Origin: an uncultured Methanobrevibacter sp. | GTDB lineage: Archaea > Methanobacteriota > Methanobacteria > Methanobacteriales > Methanobacteriaceae | Direction of reading: 5' to 3' | DNA length: 44,037 bases | NCBI GenBank assembly: GCA_902785855.1 | Contig: CADAAJ010000016.1 | Coordinates: forward strand, 1 to 44,037 | Shown here: positions 26,865 to 37,633 of the stretch, piece by piece | Layout: each line of letters opens with the position of its first letter | Numbering within the stretch: position 1 is the first letter of the stretch | The notes under the pieces: generated by a model | Database searches by the model: none | What the model saw: the letters and a program-made list of their open reading frames with translations, nothing else | Told to the model about the DNA's origin: nothing | Program-made: the position numbers and the translations under genes

Positions 26865-26904
26865 TTTATATATTTTTATATGTATAATTATTAATTAAGA
26901 GGAG
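26865..26904 (+). promoter_or_regulatory. promoter and ribosome binding site of the eha operon
   Basis: TTTATATATT (26865-26874) is a good TATA box. The expected start would be near 26896, giving a very short leader in which GAGGAG (26899-26904) sits ten bases before the ehaA ATG. A second TATA-like stretch follows at about 26877-26886. Confidence 0.5.
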
Positions 26905-26913
26905 TCTAATAAT

Positions 26914-27300
26914 ATGTTTAATTTGATGGATGGTGCCATATTTTTTACTTCTTATGGTAGTTATGGGCTTAGTAATTTAAATATATCTTCATTTGATGTT
27001 TTAATAGCATATATTGTAACTATTATTGTATCAATGATTGTAGCATTTATTTTAAGAATTCCATTACTTCCTAGTAAACCATATAGGTATTCTTTTGATG
27101 TAAGTGTAATATATCCGACTCCAATAATAGCTATTGGAATTCTTTCAATTTTTTTAGTTTTAAATTATACTTTCATGTATAATGGATTAATTTTAGCAGT
27201 TATTATCGGTGTTTTATCTGCATTATTTGTGAAATATTTATTTGATTTTGTATTTCCAAAACCTCTAAGTGAAGATAATGGAGAGGATATTAATGAATGA
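26914..27300 (+). CDS. ehaA: energy-converting hydrogenase A subunit A (membrane)
   Basis: First gene of the eha operon, 128 aa, with about three transmembrane helices ([57 protein letters not shown]). It belongs to the membrane arm of the Eha hydrogenase, which couples the ion gradient to reduction of low-potential ferredoxin by H2. The assignment rests on its first position in an operon whose later members are unmistakable, and on size and topology. The stop overlaps the ehaB start (ATGAATGA). Confidence 0.8.
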   Translation: MFNLMDGAIFFTSYGSYGLSNLNISSFDVLIAYIVTIIVSMIVAFILRIPLLPSKPYRYSFDVSVIYPTPIIAIGILSIFLVLNYTFMYNGLILAVIIGVLSALFVKYLFDFVFPKPLSEDNGEDINE

Positions 27301-27790
27301 GGTACTTGGAATTATAATTGCAGCAATTCTTTGTTGGTTAAATTTTGTAATTATAGATACATATTTCGGACTTCCCGAGCAACCTGGTGTTAGAGGTGCT
27401 AGGATTATTGGACAAGATGTCGAAAAAAGAGGTGGAGATATTGCTGGCGGATTTTTCCAAGGAAACATTTTATGTTCTCCTGATGCGTCTGCTGGTACAT
27501 TATTAGCTTCTATTGGTTTTATGCTTTTAGGAATTCCTGGTGGAATTTTAGCAGCATTTTTCGTATTTATTGGAAATAGGTTATGTGCTGATCCGGGTTA
27601 TGCTGGAACTGTAGGAAGTTTAACAATAACATTTATTATATTTTTAACATCATTCATTGGATTGACTCCTGAAATGTATATTGTTGGAATGATTATTGCA
27701 ATACTTACTATTCAGGGTATTAGTCAAGTTAAAGCTTCTATTGTTTTAGGTAAAATCGCAAAGAAATTCAATAGGCATGCTAGAGAGTGA
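27293..27790 (+). CDS. ehaB: energy-converting hydrogenase A subunit B (membrane)
   Basis: 165-aa membrane protein. The start [14 protein letters not shown] was chosen because GAGAGG lies seven bases upstream and the ATG overlaps the ehaA stop; an upstream in-frame ATG would overlap ehaA more deeply. A hydrophobic N-terminal helix is followed by a polar stretch with [28 protein letters not shown]-like conserved Gly-rich residues, then three helices. Part of the Eha membrane module. Confidence 0.8.
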   Translation: MNEVLGIIIAAILCWLNFVIIDTYFGLPEQPGVRGARIIGQDVEKRGGDIAGGFFQGNILCSPDASAGTLLASIGFMLLGIPGGILAAFFVFIGNRLCADPGYAGTVGSLTITFIIFLTSFIGLTPEMYIVGMIIAILTIQGISQVKASIVLGKIAKKFNRHARE

Positions 27791-27794
27791 TTAT

Positions 27795-28046
27795 ATGTAT
27801 GTTGAAATTATTGGAATTATTGTCATATTTGTTGCATTAAGGGCTTTAATAACTCAAAATAGGGCTGAAAGACTTTTATATTTAAATGTAATAGGTTTTG
27901 GTGTTTCTGCAATTATTGCATTATTTATTAACACTCCTTTTGCTCTAGTTGTTGCCGCTGCATTCTTTATCTGTTCAACTATTAGTGCTAATGCTATTGC
28001 TTATTCCTTGAAAAGATTAGATGATGAAATATTGTTGGAGGACTAA
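27795..28046 (+). CDS. ehaC: energy-converting hydrogenase A subunit C (membrane)
   Basis: 83-aa protein with two to three transmembrane helices ([36 protein letters not shown]). The start MYVEIIG is preceded by GAGAGTGAT; an earlier in-frame ATG lies inside ehaB and is rejected. Position three in the operon and size fit EhaC. Confidence 0.78.
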   Translation: MYVEIIGIIVIFVALRALITQNRAERLLYLNVIGFGVSAIIALFINTPFALVVAAAFFICSTISANAIAYSLKRLDDEILLED

Positions 28047-28047
28047 C

Positions 28048-28317
28048 ATGGAGTTTTTTATATCCTTAATTGCAATAGCTTTAATGCTTATTGGTGCATT
28101 TGGTATAATATTTCTTAAAAAACCATTGGATAAAATTATAATGTTTTCTATATTGGATGCAGGATTTGTATTGGTTATTGTTTTATTCAAATATTTGGAT
28201 GTTGCTTTATTTGCAGCTTTATCAGGTCCGTTATCTACTTTAGTATTTATTTTAGCTATTGTTAAAATCAAAGAAATTAGAAAAAATAAAGTTGAAAGTG
28301 GTGATTTAATTGCTTAG
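28048..28317 (+). CDS. ehaD: energy-converting hydrogenase A subunit D (membrane)
   Basis: 89-aa membrane protein starting [19 protein letters not shown] after a strong GGAGG. It has three predicted helices and a basic C-terminal end. It overlaps the start of ehaE by eight bases. The size, order and MrpB/MnhB-like look agree with EhaD. Confidence 0.78.
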   Translation: MEFFISLIAIALMLIGAFGIIFLKKPLDKIIMFSILDAGFVLVIVLFKYLDVALFAALSGPLSTLVFILAIVKIKEIRKNKVESGDLIA

Positions 28318-28570
28318 TGTTTCTTTATTTTTCTATTTTGGAATTTTCCTTGCAATAATTGGTAGTATTGCTACTGCTTGGGGACCAGGTGTTAATGATC
28401 CTATTGTAAGAACATTTAATACTGAAGTTGCTTCTATTGGTGTTTGTTTGGTATTATTATCATATAATCATGTTTTAGCTTTATTAACATTAATTGCAAC
28501 AACAGTTATTATTAGTTTAATTTTATTTAGGGCTATTATTCGTTTAGAAGAAATGGGGGCAGATGTATGA
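28310..28570 (+). CDS. ehaE: energy-converting hydrogenase A subunit E (membrane)
   Basis: 86-aa membrane protein with a TTG start preceded by GGTGAT at 28300-28305 inside ehaD. It contains [32 protein letters not shown] and two flanking helices. The stop overlaps the ehaF ATG (ATGA). Fifth gene of the operon, matching EhaE in size. Confidence 0.78.
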   Translation: MLSVSLFFYFGIFLAIIGSIATAWGPGVNDPIVRTFNTEVASIGVCLVLLSYNHVLALLTLIATTVIISLILFRAIIRLEEMGADV

Positions 28571-29160
28571 GAATCGGAGTTTTATGGAATAAACTGGCAG
28601 ATCCTAAAAATATTCCTCGTCTTTTTGCTTTTAGTCTTGGAATAATTTTAATTGCTGGTTTAATTGTTCCTATGGCATTAAATCCTGATCAATTATATGT
28701 CAAACCTTTTTCGCAGGTACAAGTGGATAAAGGTTTGCCTCTTGCTCCTTATGATAGGGATGGTGATCCATTGGTTCAACCGGGAAATATTCTTCCTCAG
28801 TTTCCGGATAATGTTAAAAGTTTGGGAATGGTAACTGGATATATGTCTCCATTAGCTCAATTTGTATCGTCTGTATCTCCGTATTTTGGTACATCAATTT
28901 ATTCATCTCCTGGTGGACTTATTGATGAAATATTGTATTATACTAGAGGATTTGATACAATACTTGAATCCAGTATTTTAATGATGTCATTTATAATTGC
29001 ATCATGGTTATCTATTAATTATACTATGAATAGACGAAATGATGAAAATGAGATTAAAAAAGATGTTAAAAAAGCGGTTAATGGGTCAATTAATTTGGCT
29101 AATGAAGTTAAAGTTAATGATGCTAAAGCAAGATCAAAACAGTTAAGGCGGGATAATTAA
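28567..29160 (+). CDS. ehaF: energy-converting hydrogenase A subunit F
   Basis: 197-aa protein with an N-terminal transmembrane helix ([19 protein letters not shown]), a long extracytoplasmic stretch (with [17 protein letters not shown]), a second helix near 135-155 and a charged lysine-rich tail. It overlaps ehaE by four bases and its stop overlaps the ehaG ATG. Membrane module of Eha. Confidence 0.78.
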   Translation: MRIGVLWNKLADPKNIPRLFAFSLGIILIAGLIVPMALNPDQLYVKPFSQVQVDKGLPLAPYDRDGDPLVQPGNILPQFPDNVKSLGMVTGYMSPLAQFVSSVSPYFGTSIYSSPGGLIDEILYYTRGFDTILESSILMMSFIIASWLSINYTMNRRNDENEIKKDVKKAVNGSINLANEVKVNDAKARSKQLRRDN

Positions 29161-29843
29161 TGTTGTCTGTTCCTATTCAATTTATTAACATGTATTTACC
29201 TGCAATTTATGCGGGTTTAATCATTGGTTTTATTGCAACAATGGCAATTGCAATGAAAAGAGAAGAAATACATATTCTTATATTAACTGACCTTGTAGGT
29301 CTTGCTATGATATTTGTTGTATCTGCTGTAGGAACTGATTTAGCAGAAGCATTAATTTTGCCTGGTTTGGTCGTAGAACTTGCAGAAACGTTAGCAATTT
29401 CTGAGATTTTAATTACAAGAGAAATGCGTATAATTGAACAAGACCCAAGAGCTAATTTGTCTAAATCTTCATCAATTTTCCCACAACCATTCAGTTTGGA
29501 TATGGAAATTATGACTACTGCACCTAATTTCATAGCACTAGTTTTAATAGGATATGGAATATTTTTAACTGGTTTTACTGGAGGAGCAGTAGCTGGTGGA
29601 GGAATTGTTTTATATGCATTATCTAAAAAAGCAAGAGGGCTTCCAGTATTAATGATTGATGGTATTGCTGGAGTTTCTGGTATTGCATGGTGTTTATGGA
29701 TCGTTGGATTTTTATTATTCTTTATAGCGCCGCAATATTGGTTACTTGCTTTGTTTTTAGCAGCTTGTGGATTATTATTAAAAGTAGCTTCAAAAGTAGG
29801 TTTAATTGGCCTACTTATGAGAGAGGATATTGATAAGGAGTAG
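29160..29843 (+). CDS. ehaG: energy-converting hydrogenase A subunit G (membrane)
   Basis: 227-aa polytopic membrane protein with about six helices. The stretch [22 protein letters not shown] and the acidic residues within [27 protein letters not shown], buried in the membrane, are typical of proton- or sodium-translocating antiporter-related subunits. TAATG joins it to ehaF. Confidence 0.8.
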   Translation: MLSVPIQFINMYLPAIYAGLIIGFIATMAIAMKREEIHILILTDLVGLAMIFVVSAVGTDLAEALILPGLVVELAETLAISEILITREMRIIEQDPRANLSKSSSIFPQPFSLDMEIMTTAPNFIALVLIGYGIFLTGFTGGAVAGGGIVLYALSKKARGLPVLMIDGIAGVSGIAWCLWIVGFLLFFIAPQYWLLALFLAACGLLLKVASKVGLIGLLMREDIDKE

Positions 29844-29850
29844 TGATGGT

Positions 29851-30525
29851 ATGGATTTTATTACACTTGGCGGAGATTTACTTGGAGTAATTCCACTTGG
29901 AGATATTGTATTGTACCTAACTCCATTTAATCTATTCCTTTTTGCAGTTTTACTTGGTTTTACCGTATTGATTGCTTTTAGTAAACCTGAAACTCAAGTT
30001 GAAGCTGCTAAATTTAATACTTTAGGTAATTCTGAAGTAAAAGTTGGAGAAAAAGAATTTAGGCAAAGAAGATTTTTATCTATAATATGTGGTATTGCTT
30101 CAGCTGGAGCAATGATTACTGGAGATTTATTTAATTTCACCTTATTCATGGCATTAGTTGGTATTTTAAATATTGGTATTGTTTCTGCTGTAAAACAAAC
30201 CAGTGTTTTAAATTCTGCATTTAATTATGGTTTAATAGCTATGATGTGTAGTTTACCTCTATTTGGAGGAGCAGCTATTATTCTTGCAGCTACTGGAACT
30301 TTATCTCTAGAAATATTATCTAGTATGCCTGCAAATCCAATGGTTGTATTTGGTGCTGTATTAATGTTAATTGGTATTTTAGGTGAAAGTGGAGTTGCTC
30401 CATTTTTTGCAAGTAAAGCTGAGATGTTTAGAACTCCTGGTTCTCCATTTATTGTTATTATTCATTTAAGTTCATTGTTTATTATTGTAAGAGCTGTTGA
30501 AATATTGTTATTGGTATTGTGGTAA
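29851..30525 (+). CDS. ehaH: energy-converting hydrogenase A subunit H (membrane)
   Basis: 224-aa polytopic membrane protein, related in look to a truncated antiporter-like (NuoL/M/N) subunit: [46 protein letters not shown]. The ATG at 29851 was preferred over an upstream TTG because AAGGAG lies about ten bases before it. The stop is nine bases before the ehaI ATG. Confidence 0.78.
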   Translation: MDFITLGGDLLGVIPLGDIVLYLTPFNLFLFAVLLGFTVLIAFSKPETQVEAAKFNTLGNSEVKVGEKEFRQRRFLSIICGIASAGAMITGDLFNFTLFMALVGILNIGIVSAVKQTSVLNSAFNYGLIAMMCSLPLFGGAAIILAATGTLSLEILSSMPANPMVVFGAVLMLIGILGESGVAPFFASKAEMFRTPGSPFIVIIHLSSLFIIVRAVEILLLVLW

Positions 30526-30534
30526 GTGGTAAGT

Positions 30535-30750
30535 ATGGTTAGTCAAAAAATTATAAGTATTATATTATTGGTATTGTCAACAATAGCTATACTGGCATGT
30601 TTAATTATAAACTTTAGTGAATGGATTGTTTATACTGTAGCTATTTTTGCTATTCCAACATGGATTTTATCTTTAGGTTTACTAACTATGGCTAAGCCAA
30701 AACCTGAAGATGCTGAAGAGAGGATAAAAGAACCATTTACTGGATATTAG
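30535..30750 (+). CDS. ehaI: energy-converting hydrogenase A subunit I (membrane)
   Basis: 71-aa protein with two transmembrane helices and an acidic/basic C-terminal tail (KPKPEDAEERIKEPFTGY). The ATG was chosen; a GTG three codons earlier directly after the ehaH stop is possible. Order and size fit EhaI. Confidence 0.75.
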   Translation: MVSQKIISIILLVLSTIAILACLIINFSEWIVYTVAIFAIPTWILSLGLLTMAKPKPEDAEERIKEPFTGY

Positions 30751-30759
30751 TGTGGTATT

Positions 30760-31620
30760 ATGAATTTAATGGCAGAAATTTTAATTCAAGTTGTTATTGC
30801 ATTTCTAGCAGGAAGTTTGCTTTTAGGATTGCATAGAAAGATTATGGCTCGTGTTCAAAGACGTCCAGGTCCACCTATCATTCAGTATTTACTACATTCT
30901 TTAAAATTTTTCTTTAAAGAAACTTCCATTCCAAAAACAGTTTCAAAGCCATTTTATATAGGTATTGTATTTATTTTGGCTTTAATTTGGATTGTTGGTG
31001 TTATTGTAGGACCTGTAGCTCATGATTCATTACTTATATTATTCGGTGTTTATGCAGTTTATAAAATTGTTGAACACAACTCCGGATCAAGTTCTGGTTC
31101 ACCATATGGTAAATTAAGTTGTGTAAGGGCTGTACTTTCAGCAGCAACTGAACTTCCATTATTTGCATCAATTGTATTTGTTTATTTGGTAACAGGTTCA
31201 ATGAATATAGGTGAAATTATTGCTTATCAATCAGTTCATGGGTCTTTAGTATATACAATTCCATTTGCTGCACTCATGTTTTTCATGCTGATTATAACTA
31301 AATCTCCTTATTCTCCATTTGCTATAACTAAAGATAAGGCATTAATTTCTGGATTTGAAACAGAACATTTTGGACTTTTAAGGGGTTTTATGCACTTTTC
31401 AGAGTCAATAGCATGGTATGTGATGCTTTGGGTATTTTTAACAATATTCTTTGGTCCTTTAAATGCAGTTGGATATCTGATTGGAATGATTGTTATAACA
31501 TTTATTACAGGTTTTATAAATGCTACAACACCAATTTTAAGTCCAAATCATTCAGTTATGACTCAAATTACTATAGGGGCGTTTTGCTTTTTTGCAACAA
31601 TTTTAATGATATTTATTTAG
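30760..31620 (+). CDS. ehaJ: energy-converting hydrogenase A subunit J (NuoH-like membrane subunit)
   Basis: 286-aa polytopic membrane protein homologous to complex I NuoH and EchB: the cytoplasmic loop [24 protein letters not shown] near the N terminus is the family hallmark, and the acidic residues in [16 protein letters not shown] (around 205-220) lie where NuoH contacts the hydrogenase module. It links the ion channel to the catalytic arm. Confidence 0.88.
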   Translation: MNLMAEILIQVVIAFLAGSLLLGLHRKIMARVQRRPGPPIIQYLLHSLKFFFKETSIPKTVSKPFYIGIVFILALIWIVGVIVGPVAHDSLLILFGVYAVYKIVEHNSGSSSGSPYGKLSCVRAVLSAATELPLFASIVFVYLVTGSMNIGEIIAYQSVHGSLVYTIPFAALMFFMLIITKSPYSPFAITKDKALISGFETEHFGLLRGFMHFSESIAWYVMLWVFLTIFFGPLNAVGYLIGMIVITFITGFINATTPILSPNHSVMTQITIGAFCFFATILMIFI

Positions 31621-31629
31621 GGTGATATG

Positions 31630-31884
31630 ATGAATAGTGAAAATGTAATAATTTATTTAACTTCATTGGTTGCTATTGGAATAATTGTTGTGGGTATTTT
31701 AACAACATATCTTCACTCAATAATAATTGCTCCAATTGTAATTATTGGTGTTGTATTGGCAATTTTTGTATTGTTGTCTAAAGGGAATTTTTCCCATAAA
31801 ATTGAAAGTATTGAGAAATTATGTTTTATAATAACATTTATAGCGATTATTTGTTCATTTATATTACTTTATAAGCCTATGTAG
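31630..31884 (+). CDS. ehaK: energy-converting hydrogenase A subunit K (membrane)
   Basis: 84-aa protein with three predicted helices. Two ATG codons are adjacent (31627 and 31630); the second is preferred because GGTGAT ends right before the first. The order in the operon and size fit EhaK. Confidence 0.75.
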   Translation: MNSENVIIYLTSLVAIGIIVVGILTTYLHSIIIAPIVIIGVVLAIFVLLSKGNFSHKIESIEKLCFIITFIAIICSFILLYKPM

Positions 31885-31892
31885 GAGATATT

Positions 31893-32198
31893 ATGTTAAA
31901 TTATATGATTTATATACTTGCATTTGTTGTTGGTTCCATTATTGGTTTAGTATATAGTTATAAAAAACATGGTGAACCATTTGTTGCAGTTACTAAGTTT
32001 AATTTCTTGGCTGCAATTATATCTACTATAGGTTGGATTTTAGCATTTAATGCAGGTAATGTTATTTTATCAGCAATTGGTTTTGCACTTGCAGGTTTTA
32101 TAATGGGTGAAAGGCCAGGCTATGGTAGAAAAGAAAGTGCAGTAGGTTTAATTATTTCAATAATAGTATATTTATTATCATTAAATTGGATAGCATGA
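31893..32198 (+). CDS. ehaL: energy-converting hydrogenase A subunit L (membrane)
   Basis: 101-aa protein with three to four helices and a conserved-looking polar loop MGERPGYGRKESAVG. GGAGAT precedes the ATG. It is the last membrane gene before the soluble subunits and fits EhaL. Confidence 0.77.
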   Translation: MLNYMIYILAFVVGSIIGLVYSYKKHGEPFVAVTKFNFLAAIISTIGWILAFNAGNVILSAIGFALAGFIMGERPGYGRKESAVGLIISIIVYLLSLNWIA

Positions 32199-32207
32199 GG
32201 TGATTGC

Positions 32208-32600
32208 ATGGATGATGATTCTAAAATGAAGTTAATGAAAGAAAGAATAGTTGGAAGTTATGCATGGCAAAGAGATATTATAAATCCGCTTTCACAGGAA
32301 TTTGAATGCACACCTGAAGAATTAAAAGAAGTATTATTTAAATTGTTTGATATGTCAACTTTAGAGGCTTTTCATTCAACATTTGAAACTGCATCTGACT
32401 TATGCCTTAATCAAAAATTCAATGCTGATTTAAGATTATGTTGGTTTATAGGCACTTTAGAAGTTATAACTCATGAAGAAGGAGAAAAATTAAAAGAAAA
32501 ATTAATAAATGATGTTAAATCTGGAAAAAGTTATGATGATGTATTAAAACAAGGTCAATTAGATTTATTTAATTTATTAAAAGAAAAATCAATGTATTAG
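32208..32600 (+). CDS. ehaM: energy-converting hydrogenase A subunit M (DUF1959)
   Basis: 130-aa soluble, helical, charged protein ([41 protein letters not shown]) that fits the DUF1959/EhaM family. GAGGTGAT lies just upstream. It has no metal-binding cysteine motif, so a structural or assembly role in the hydrogenase is likely. Confidence 0.8.
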   Translation: MDDDSKMKLMKERIVGSYAWQRDIINPLSQEFECTPEELKEVLFKLFDMSTLEAFHSTFETASDLCLNQKFNADLRLCWFIGTLEVITHEEGEKLKEKLINDVKSGKSYDDVLKQGQLDLFNLLKEKSMY

Positions 32601-32610
32601 AGGGAGTACG

Positions 32611-33060
32611 ATGTTAAATGCTATTAGGGATGTTGTGAGAAAAAGCTCAATTCATGTCTGTATTGTAAATTGTGGAGGATGTAATGGATGTGATGTAGAA
32701 TGTGTTGCATTATTATCTCCAAGATATGATTTAGAGCAATATGGTATTTATGTTCACAATAATCCTCGTGAAGCTGATGTTCTATTGTTGACTGGTGCTG
32801 TTACCGAACAATGGAAGGATAATTTAAAAAGAATTTATGATAAAGCTCCTGAACCAAAAATAGCTGTAGCAGTTGGAAACTGTCCTATATCTGGGGATGT
32901 TTTTAATCAGGAAGGAGGTCATGTAAATGCACCTGCATCTAATTTCATCCCAGTAGCAGCAGAAATTCCGGGATGTCCTCCAAGACCTAATGAAATATTA
33001 GAAGCTATCTTGGCTGTTGGACCTCAAGCTATTGCTGATCGTGGGAGGGAACAACAATGA
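32611..33060 (+). CDS. ehaN: energy-converting hydrogenase A small subunit
   Basis: 149-aa [NiFe]-hydrogenase small subunit of the energy-converting type (NuoB/EchC-like). Likely ligands of the single proximal [4Fe-4S] cluster are C21 and C24 ([11 protein letters not shown]), C91 (VGNCPISGD) and C122 ([11 protein letters not shown]). The last four bases overlap the start of the large subunit gene. Confidence 0.93.
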   Translation: MLNAIRDVVRKSSIHVCIVNCGGCNGCDVECVALLSPRYDLEQYGIYVHNNPREADVLLLTGAVTEQWKDNLKRIYDKAPEPKIAVAVGNCPISGDVFNQEGGHVNAPASNFIPVAAEIPGCPPRPNEILEAILAVGPQAIADRGREQQ

Positions 33061-34181
33061 TTGTACCTATTGGTCCGATTCACCCTGCTTTAAAAGAACC
33101 TATAAGATTAAAACTTCAAACTGAAGGTGAAAGGGTTGTTAAAGCAGAAATTGAGTATGGTTATGTTCACAGAGGTATTGAAAAAATAATTGAAGGTAAA
33201 ACCTGGCAGAAAGGAATTTACCTATCTGAAAGAGTATGTGGAATCTGTTCTTATGAGCATACGCAAACATTTGCTGAAACAATAGAAAAAATCTCAGATG
33301 TTGATGTTCCACTTAGGGCTCAATTTTTAAGAGTCATTACAAATGAATTGGATAGAATTCAAAGCCATTTTCTAGGAAATTCTACATTTTTCAAATCAAT
33401 GGACCATGAAACATTATTCATGCAAGTTTTAGAATTAAGAGAATATGCAATGGACTCAATTGAATTATTAACTGGGAATAGGGTTAATATGGGTTGGAAT
33501 GTAGTTGGTGGTGTTAGAATGGATGCTGATGAACGCCACTTTGATGAAATTCTAAAAAATCTTGAAAAAATTGAAGAAGGATTTGAAAGAACTAGGGCTC
33601 TGTTTGCTGAAGGTCCTGCTTTAGCATTAAGATGTAAGGGGATAGGATTAATGACTAAAAAAGAAGCTATTAAGGGAAGAGCTGTAGGTCCTATTGGAAG
33701 AGCATCTGGTATTAAAGAAGATTATAGAAATGGACATTATACTTATGATGATCATTTTGACTTTAAAGTAATTAGACGTACTGAAGGAGATAATTATGCA
33801 AGAACGTTAACCAGATTTGATGAAATACCTGAATCTATTAGTTTGGTTAGACAAGCTATTGAAAACATACCTAAAGGTGAAGTTCGTACTCCTGTTGATT
33901 TAAAATCTGGTTATGCAATGCGTAGAAATGAAGCTCCTCGTGGTGAAGTCACATATATGATTGAAACTAATGGTAATTTAATTAAACATATTTCAATTAG
34001 AACTCCAAGTATTGCAAACATGGATTCCTGTGCAAAATATATGATTAGGGATGTTCCAACAGTAGCAGATGCTGTTGCAACTTATGCTACTAGTGACCCT
34101 TGCGTTGCATGTGCAGAAAGAGTTGCAATAACTAATGAAGCTGGAAAAACTGCAATTAAACATTTTGATGAGGTGATATAA
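33057..34181 (+). CDS. ehaO: energy-converting hydrogenase A large subunit
   Basis: 374-aa [NiFe]-hydrogenase large subunit (NuoD/EchE-like) holding the nickel-iron site. The two CxxC ligand pairs are C61/C64 ([11 protein letters not shown]) and C349/C352 ([10 protein letters not shown]). GYVHRGIE and the [12 protein letters not shown] stretch are also family-typical. There is no long C-terminal extension after the second pair beyond 22 residues. The stop overlaps the ehaP start (TAATG). Confidence 0.95.
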   Translation: MIVPIGPIHPALKEPIRLKLQTEGERVVKAEIEYGYVHRGIEKIIEGKTWQKGIYLSERVCGICSYEHTQTFAETIEKISDVDVPLRAQFLRVITNELDRIQSHFLGNSTFFKSMDHETLFMQVLELREYAMDSIELLTGNRVNMGWNVVGGVRMDADERHFDEILKNLEKIEEGFERTRALFAEGPALALRCKGIGLMTKKEAIKGRAVGPIGRASGIKEDYRNGHYTYDDHFDFKVIRRTEGDNYARTLTRFDEIPESISLVRQAIENIPKGEVRTPVDLKSGYAMRRNEAPRGEVTYMIETNGNLIKHISIRTPSIANMDSCAKYMIRDVPTVADAVATYATSDPCVACAERVAITNEAGKTAIKHFDEVI

Positions 34182-35206
34182 TGTCATCTTTAATGTGGTA
34201 TATTTATGATTTTGCAAGAAAAGCATGGACAGATGCATTTACAAATGCAAAAACTTCTCCGGAAATTGCGGATAAACCTCAAAGATTTAGAGATTTTCCA
34301 AAAGTAAATAAAGAGTATTGTATTGGGTGTGGGGCTTGTACTGTATCTTGTCCATCTCCAAATGCGATAAAACTTGTTCGTGATGAAGATTCTGAAGAAG
34401 GTGAGGGTTTTACTTATCCAGTTATTACAAATGGTGCATGTATTCGTTGTGGTTTCTGTGCTGAAGTTTGCCCAACAGATCCAAAAACTTTGGAATGCGG
34501 TTTAAATCATTTAATTTTACCTGAATTCAATATCATTCCGTCAAAAAGACAGTTTATTGTTGATGATTATTTATGTATTAAATGTAAAAAATGTATGAAA
34601 AAATGTCCTGTTGATGCTATTGACCTTGTAGATGGTAAACTTGTTGTGGATCAACTTAAATGTATTTCCTGTGGTGAATGTCTTGAAGTGTGTCCTGTTA
34701 ATGGTGCAATGAAAGCAGTTTTTGTTGATAACTTACAAGACCAAAAAGAATTAATTCTTCTTTGTGTAAATTATCTTGAAGATTACATTAACAGTAAAGA
34801 AGAAGATTTACGTTCTCTTGAAAAGAATGAACTTCTACAGTATGATGTTCCAATATCTGAAATATGGGATGAAGCATTAAAAATCATTCCTGATGAAGAA
34901 GTTGCACTTGAAATTATAACTAATGCAGTAAATAGACTTAAAGTTAGAATTATTGATTGGGATAAATCAAAATGTGAAAAATGCCAATTATGTATTCCTG
35001 ATTGTCCAACAAAATGTATATCATTTGATGAAAAAGAAGATACAATTGTGAGAGATAAAGATAGATGCTTACGTTGTAGTATTTGTTATCAAACATGTCC
35101 ATTTTCAGTAATTAAATATTTTATATCTAAATTTTCTATTGAAGATGGTGAAACTATTCATGTTACTGTAAAAGCATCTAATTTAAATGAGGATATTGTG
35201 GAGTGA
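34181..35206 (+). CDS. ehaP: Eha polyferredoxin with six [4Fe-4S] motifs
   Basis: 341-aa polyferredoxin with six complete CxxCxxCxxxCP motifs: CIGCGACTVSCP, CIRCGFCAEVCP, CIKCKKCMKKCP, CISCGECLEVCP, CEKCQLCIPDCP and CLRCSICYQTCP. This agrees with the 6[4Fe-4S] polyferredoxin described for the eha operon. A helical stretch (about 185-250) separates the first four motifs from the last two. It should wire the hydrogenase small subunit to soluble electron acceptors. Confidence 0.92.
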   Translation: MSSLMWYIYDFARKAWTDAFTNAKTSPEIADKPQRFRDFPKVNKEYCIGCGACTVSCPSPNAIKLVRDEDSEEGEGFTYPVITNGACIRCGFCAEVCPTDPKTLECGLNHLILPEFNIIPSKRQFIVDDYLCIKCKKCMKKCPVDAIDLVDGKLVVDQLKCISCGECLEVCPVNGAMKAVFVDNLQDQKELILLCVNYLEDYINSKEEDLRSLEKNELLQYDVPISEIWDEALKIIPDEEVALEIITNAVNRLKVRIIDWDKSKCEKCQLCIPDCPTKCISFDEKEDTIVRDKDRCLRCSICYQTCPFSVIKYFISKFSIEDGETIHVTVKASNLNEDIVE

Positions 35207-35211
35207 GTATT

Positions 35212-36573
35212 ATGATTGATAGTTATACTAAAACACCAAGGCCTCTAAGACATGTTGATGTTGATTATTTAATTGACCAAACAAAATGTATGGATTGTAA
35301 AGACAAGCCTTGTCTTAATTCATGCCCTATTGATGCAATATATTTAGATAAAGATGAAGATTTAATTAAAATAAAAAGTACTTGTTTTGGATGTGTATTA
35401 TGTCGTAATGCCTGTCCATATGATGCAATTTCTCTTGATGTACATATGGCACCTCCTTTAAAGGAAAATGTTCCAAATATCAATACTAAATTATGTAAGG
35501 CTTGTGGTGCATGTGTACTGGCATGTAAAACTGGTTCAATTCATATTGTATCTGAAGGTAATGAACAACCTCACAGTAAAATAGATAAAGATACATGTGT
35601 TAGGTGTGGGTACTGTTTTAGAGTTTGTCCTACTGATGCAATTAAATATGGAGAATTACTTCCAAAAACAGTTAAAGGTGGTAAGGCTATTGTTGTTAAT
35701 CAGGATAATTGTATTGGATGTATGACTTGTACTAGAGTCTGTCCGTCAATGGGTGCAATTAATGTTGCAAGAACAAATAAATTACCTTATATTAATCCCG
35801 GTTATTGTGCAAGATGTGAAGAATGTATGCATTCATGTCCGTCAACAGCAATTAAGTATTCTTCACGTAAAAAAGCTTATAAAATGTATAGTGAGATTAA
35901 ATCATTTGATATTGTTTCTGGAATTATGGATTATGATGTGAAAAGATTATCTCTTGATTTAATTAGTTTAAACAAAGTTTTACAAAAAGTTGCTAAATCA
36001 ATTGCTTTAGAATTTAATGACGAAACATTTGAACATTTCATTGAATGTAAAGTAAATGATATGATGGAAAGGGAGTTAAAAATTAGTTTAGATTCAAGTA
36101 TTGAAGTTGATAAATTTACAAAACTTGTAGGGTCCTATTTAATGGATAGAAACATTGAAGTTTATGAAAATAAATGTATTGCTTGTGGTGAATGTTATAA
36201 CGTTTGTCCGACTGGTGCTATTGAATTAAATGGTCCAAATCCTATTACTATTAATGATAATTGTATATATTGTGGAAAATGCGTAGAACAGTGTCAGTTT
36301 GATGCTATTGGTGCATATGATGATTATTTCTACAGTAAAGATATGGATTTATATTATGCAAGATCTTATTTGTATAAACAAAGATTAGGTGATTTTTCAC
36401 TTTCTGATGATAAATGTCAGGCTTGTGCAATTTGTGTTAAAAATTGTCCGGTTGATGCATTATCTTTGGTTGGTGATGATAAAATTGAATTTGATGGTGA
36501 AAAATGTATTTATTGCAGAAATTGTGAAGCAATTTGTCCATTGGATGCAATTAGAATAGTTAACTTCAGGTGA
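35212..36573 (+). CDS. ehaQ: Eha polyferredoxin with ten [4Fe-4S] motifs
   Basis: 453-aa polyferredoxin. Ten cysteine motifs can be counted, the third (CKACGACVLACK) and eighth (CIYCGKCVEQCQ) lacking the usual proline. A helical spacer without cysteines lies at about 225-325. This fits the 10[4Fe-4S] polyferredoxin of the eha operon. The ATG start with GGAGTGAG upstream was preferred over a GTG three codons earlier, which overlaps ehaP. Confidence 0.92.
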   Translation: MIDSYTKTPRPLRHVDVDYLIDQTKCMDCKDKPCLNSCPIDAIYLDKDEDLIKIKSTCFGCVLCRNACPYDAISLDVHMAPPLKENVPNINTKLCKACGACVLACKTGSIHIVSEGNEQPHSKIDKDTCVRCGYCFRVCPTDAIKYGELLPKTVKGGKAIVVNQDNCIGCMTCTRVCPSMGAINVARTNKLPYINPGYCARCEECMHSCPSTAIKYSSRKKAYKMYSEIKSFDIVSGIMDYDVKRLSLDLISLNKVLQKVAKSIALEFNDETFEHFIECKVNDMMERELKISLDSSIEVDKFTKLVGSYLMDRNIEVYENKCIACGECYNVCPTGAIELNGPNPITINDNCIYCGKCVEQCQFDAIGAYDDYFYSKDMDLYYARSYLYKQRLGDFSLSDDKCQACAICVKNCPVDALSLVGDDKIEFDGEKCIYCRNCEAICPLDAIRIVNFR

Positions 36574-36577
36574 ATAA

Positions 36578-37624
36578 ATGTTTGAAAAATCTTTTATTAC
36601 AGATTGTGAAGGTCCGTTAACTTTAAATGATAATGCTTATGAGTTAGCAGATAATTTCATTGAAGATGGAGGTAATTTATTTAAAATCCTTAGTTTGTAT
36701 GATGATTATCTTATAGATATTGTTAAAAAAGAAAATTATAAAGCAGGAAATACTTTAAAGTTAATTTTACCATTTTTTGTTGTTGAAAATCTTAAAAATA
36801 AAGATTTCATTGATTTTTCAAAAGATAATATTTATGCTGTCAACGATTCAAAATATCTTATCAGTTACTTAAAAAAAGCATTCAATACTTATATAGTTAG
36901 TACTAGTTATGGTCAATATATTGAAGCTGTAAGTGAATATATGGATTTACCATTTAAAAATACATTTTATACAAATGTGGATGTAGATGCATTGGATTTA
37001 ACTGATGTTGAAATTGAAAAAATCAGAGAATATAAAAAATTGATATTGGAAAATCCGGATAATTATAGTTTATTTGACGATATTTTCTTTAATAAACTTA
37101 CAAAATTTAACTTTTATGATAAAATAAAAAATATTGAAGTTGTTGGTGGAGAAGGAAAAAAATTAGCTATTGATAAGATAATTGAAAGAGACAATATTAA
37201 TGTTGATGAAATATTATACATTGGAGATAGTATTACTGATGTTGAACCTTTAGAATTTGCACGCAATCATAATGGGATAAGTATATCTTTTAATGGTAAT
37301 GAATATCCTTTAAAAGTAGCGGAGATAGCTATTGTATCTAAAAGTGCAATTACAACTGCTTTAATTGCAAATATTTATGTGGATAATGATAAAAATAAAG
37401 TTTTAAAATTTATTGATGATTATAATAATGTAAATGATTATAAAAAACTATTAGATGACTATAATATTAATTCAGATATTAAAAATCAATTCTTCTCAAT
37501 ATTTGATAATGAAGAATATCCAATTATTAAAATTATTGATGATAATAATTTTGATGAAATATTAACTGCTAGTAAAAATATGAGAAATAATATTCGTGGT
37601 CAGGATATAGGTGGATTAGGATAA
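36578..37624 (+). CDS. ehaR: energy-converting hydrogenase A subunit R (HAD-like)
   Basis: 348-aa soluble protein with a HAD-superfamily look: an N-terminal ITDCEGPLTL (D9, with E11 where HAD phosphatases have the second Asp) and GDSITDVEPLEFA (about 215-227) as the metal-binding motif. The C-terminal part is helical and ends RGQDIGGLG. It follows ehaQ by four bases and matches the EhaR position. Whether it still acts as a phosphatase is unclear. Confidence 0.8.
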   Translation: MFEKSFITDCEGPLTLNDNAYELADNFIEDGGNLFKILSLYDDYLIDIVKKENYKAGNTLKLILPFFVVENLKNKDFIDFSKDNIYAVNDSKYLISYLKKAFNTYIVSTSYGQYIEAVSEYMDLPFKNTFYTNVDVDALDLTDVEIEKIREYKKLILENPDNYSLFDDIFFNKLTKFNFYDKIKNIEVVGGEGKKLAIDKIIERDNINVDEILYIGDSITDVEPLEFARNHNGISISFNGNEYPLKVAEIAIVSKSAITTALIANIYVDNDKNKVLKFIDDYNNVNDYKKLLDDYNINSDIKNQFFSIFDNEEYPIIKIIDDNNFDEILTASKNMRNNIRGQDIGGLG

Positions 37625-37633
37625 GGTGAAAAA

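Noticed and set aside
27269-27292. Upstream in-frame ATGs for ehaB, and likewise for ehaC and ehaD
   Set aside because: They lie inside the preceding genes and lack ribosome binding sites, whereas the chosen starts have them and give the sizes expected for the family.
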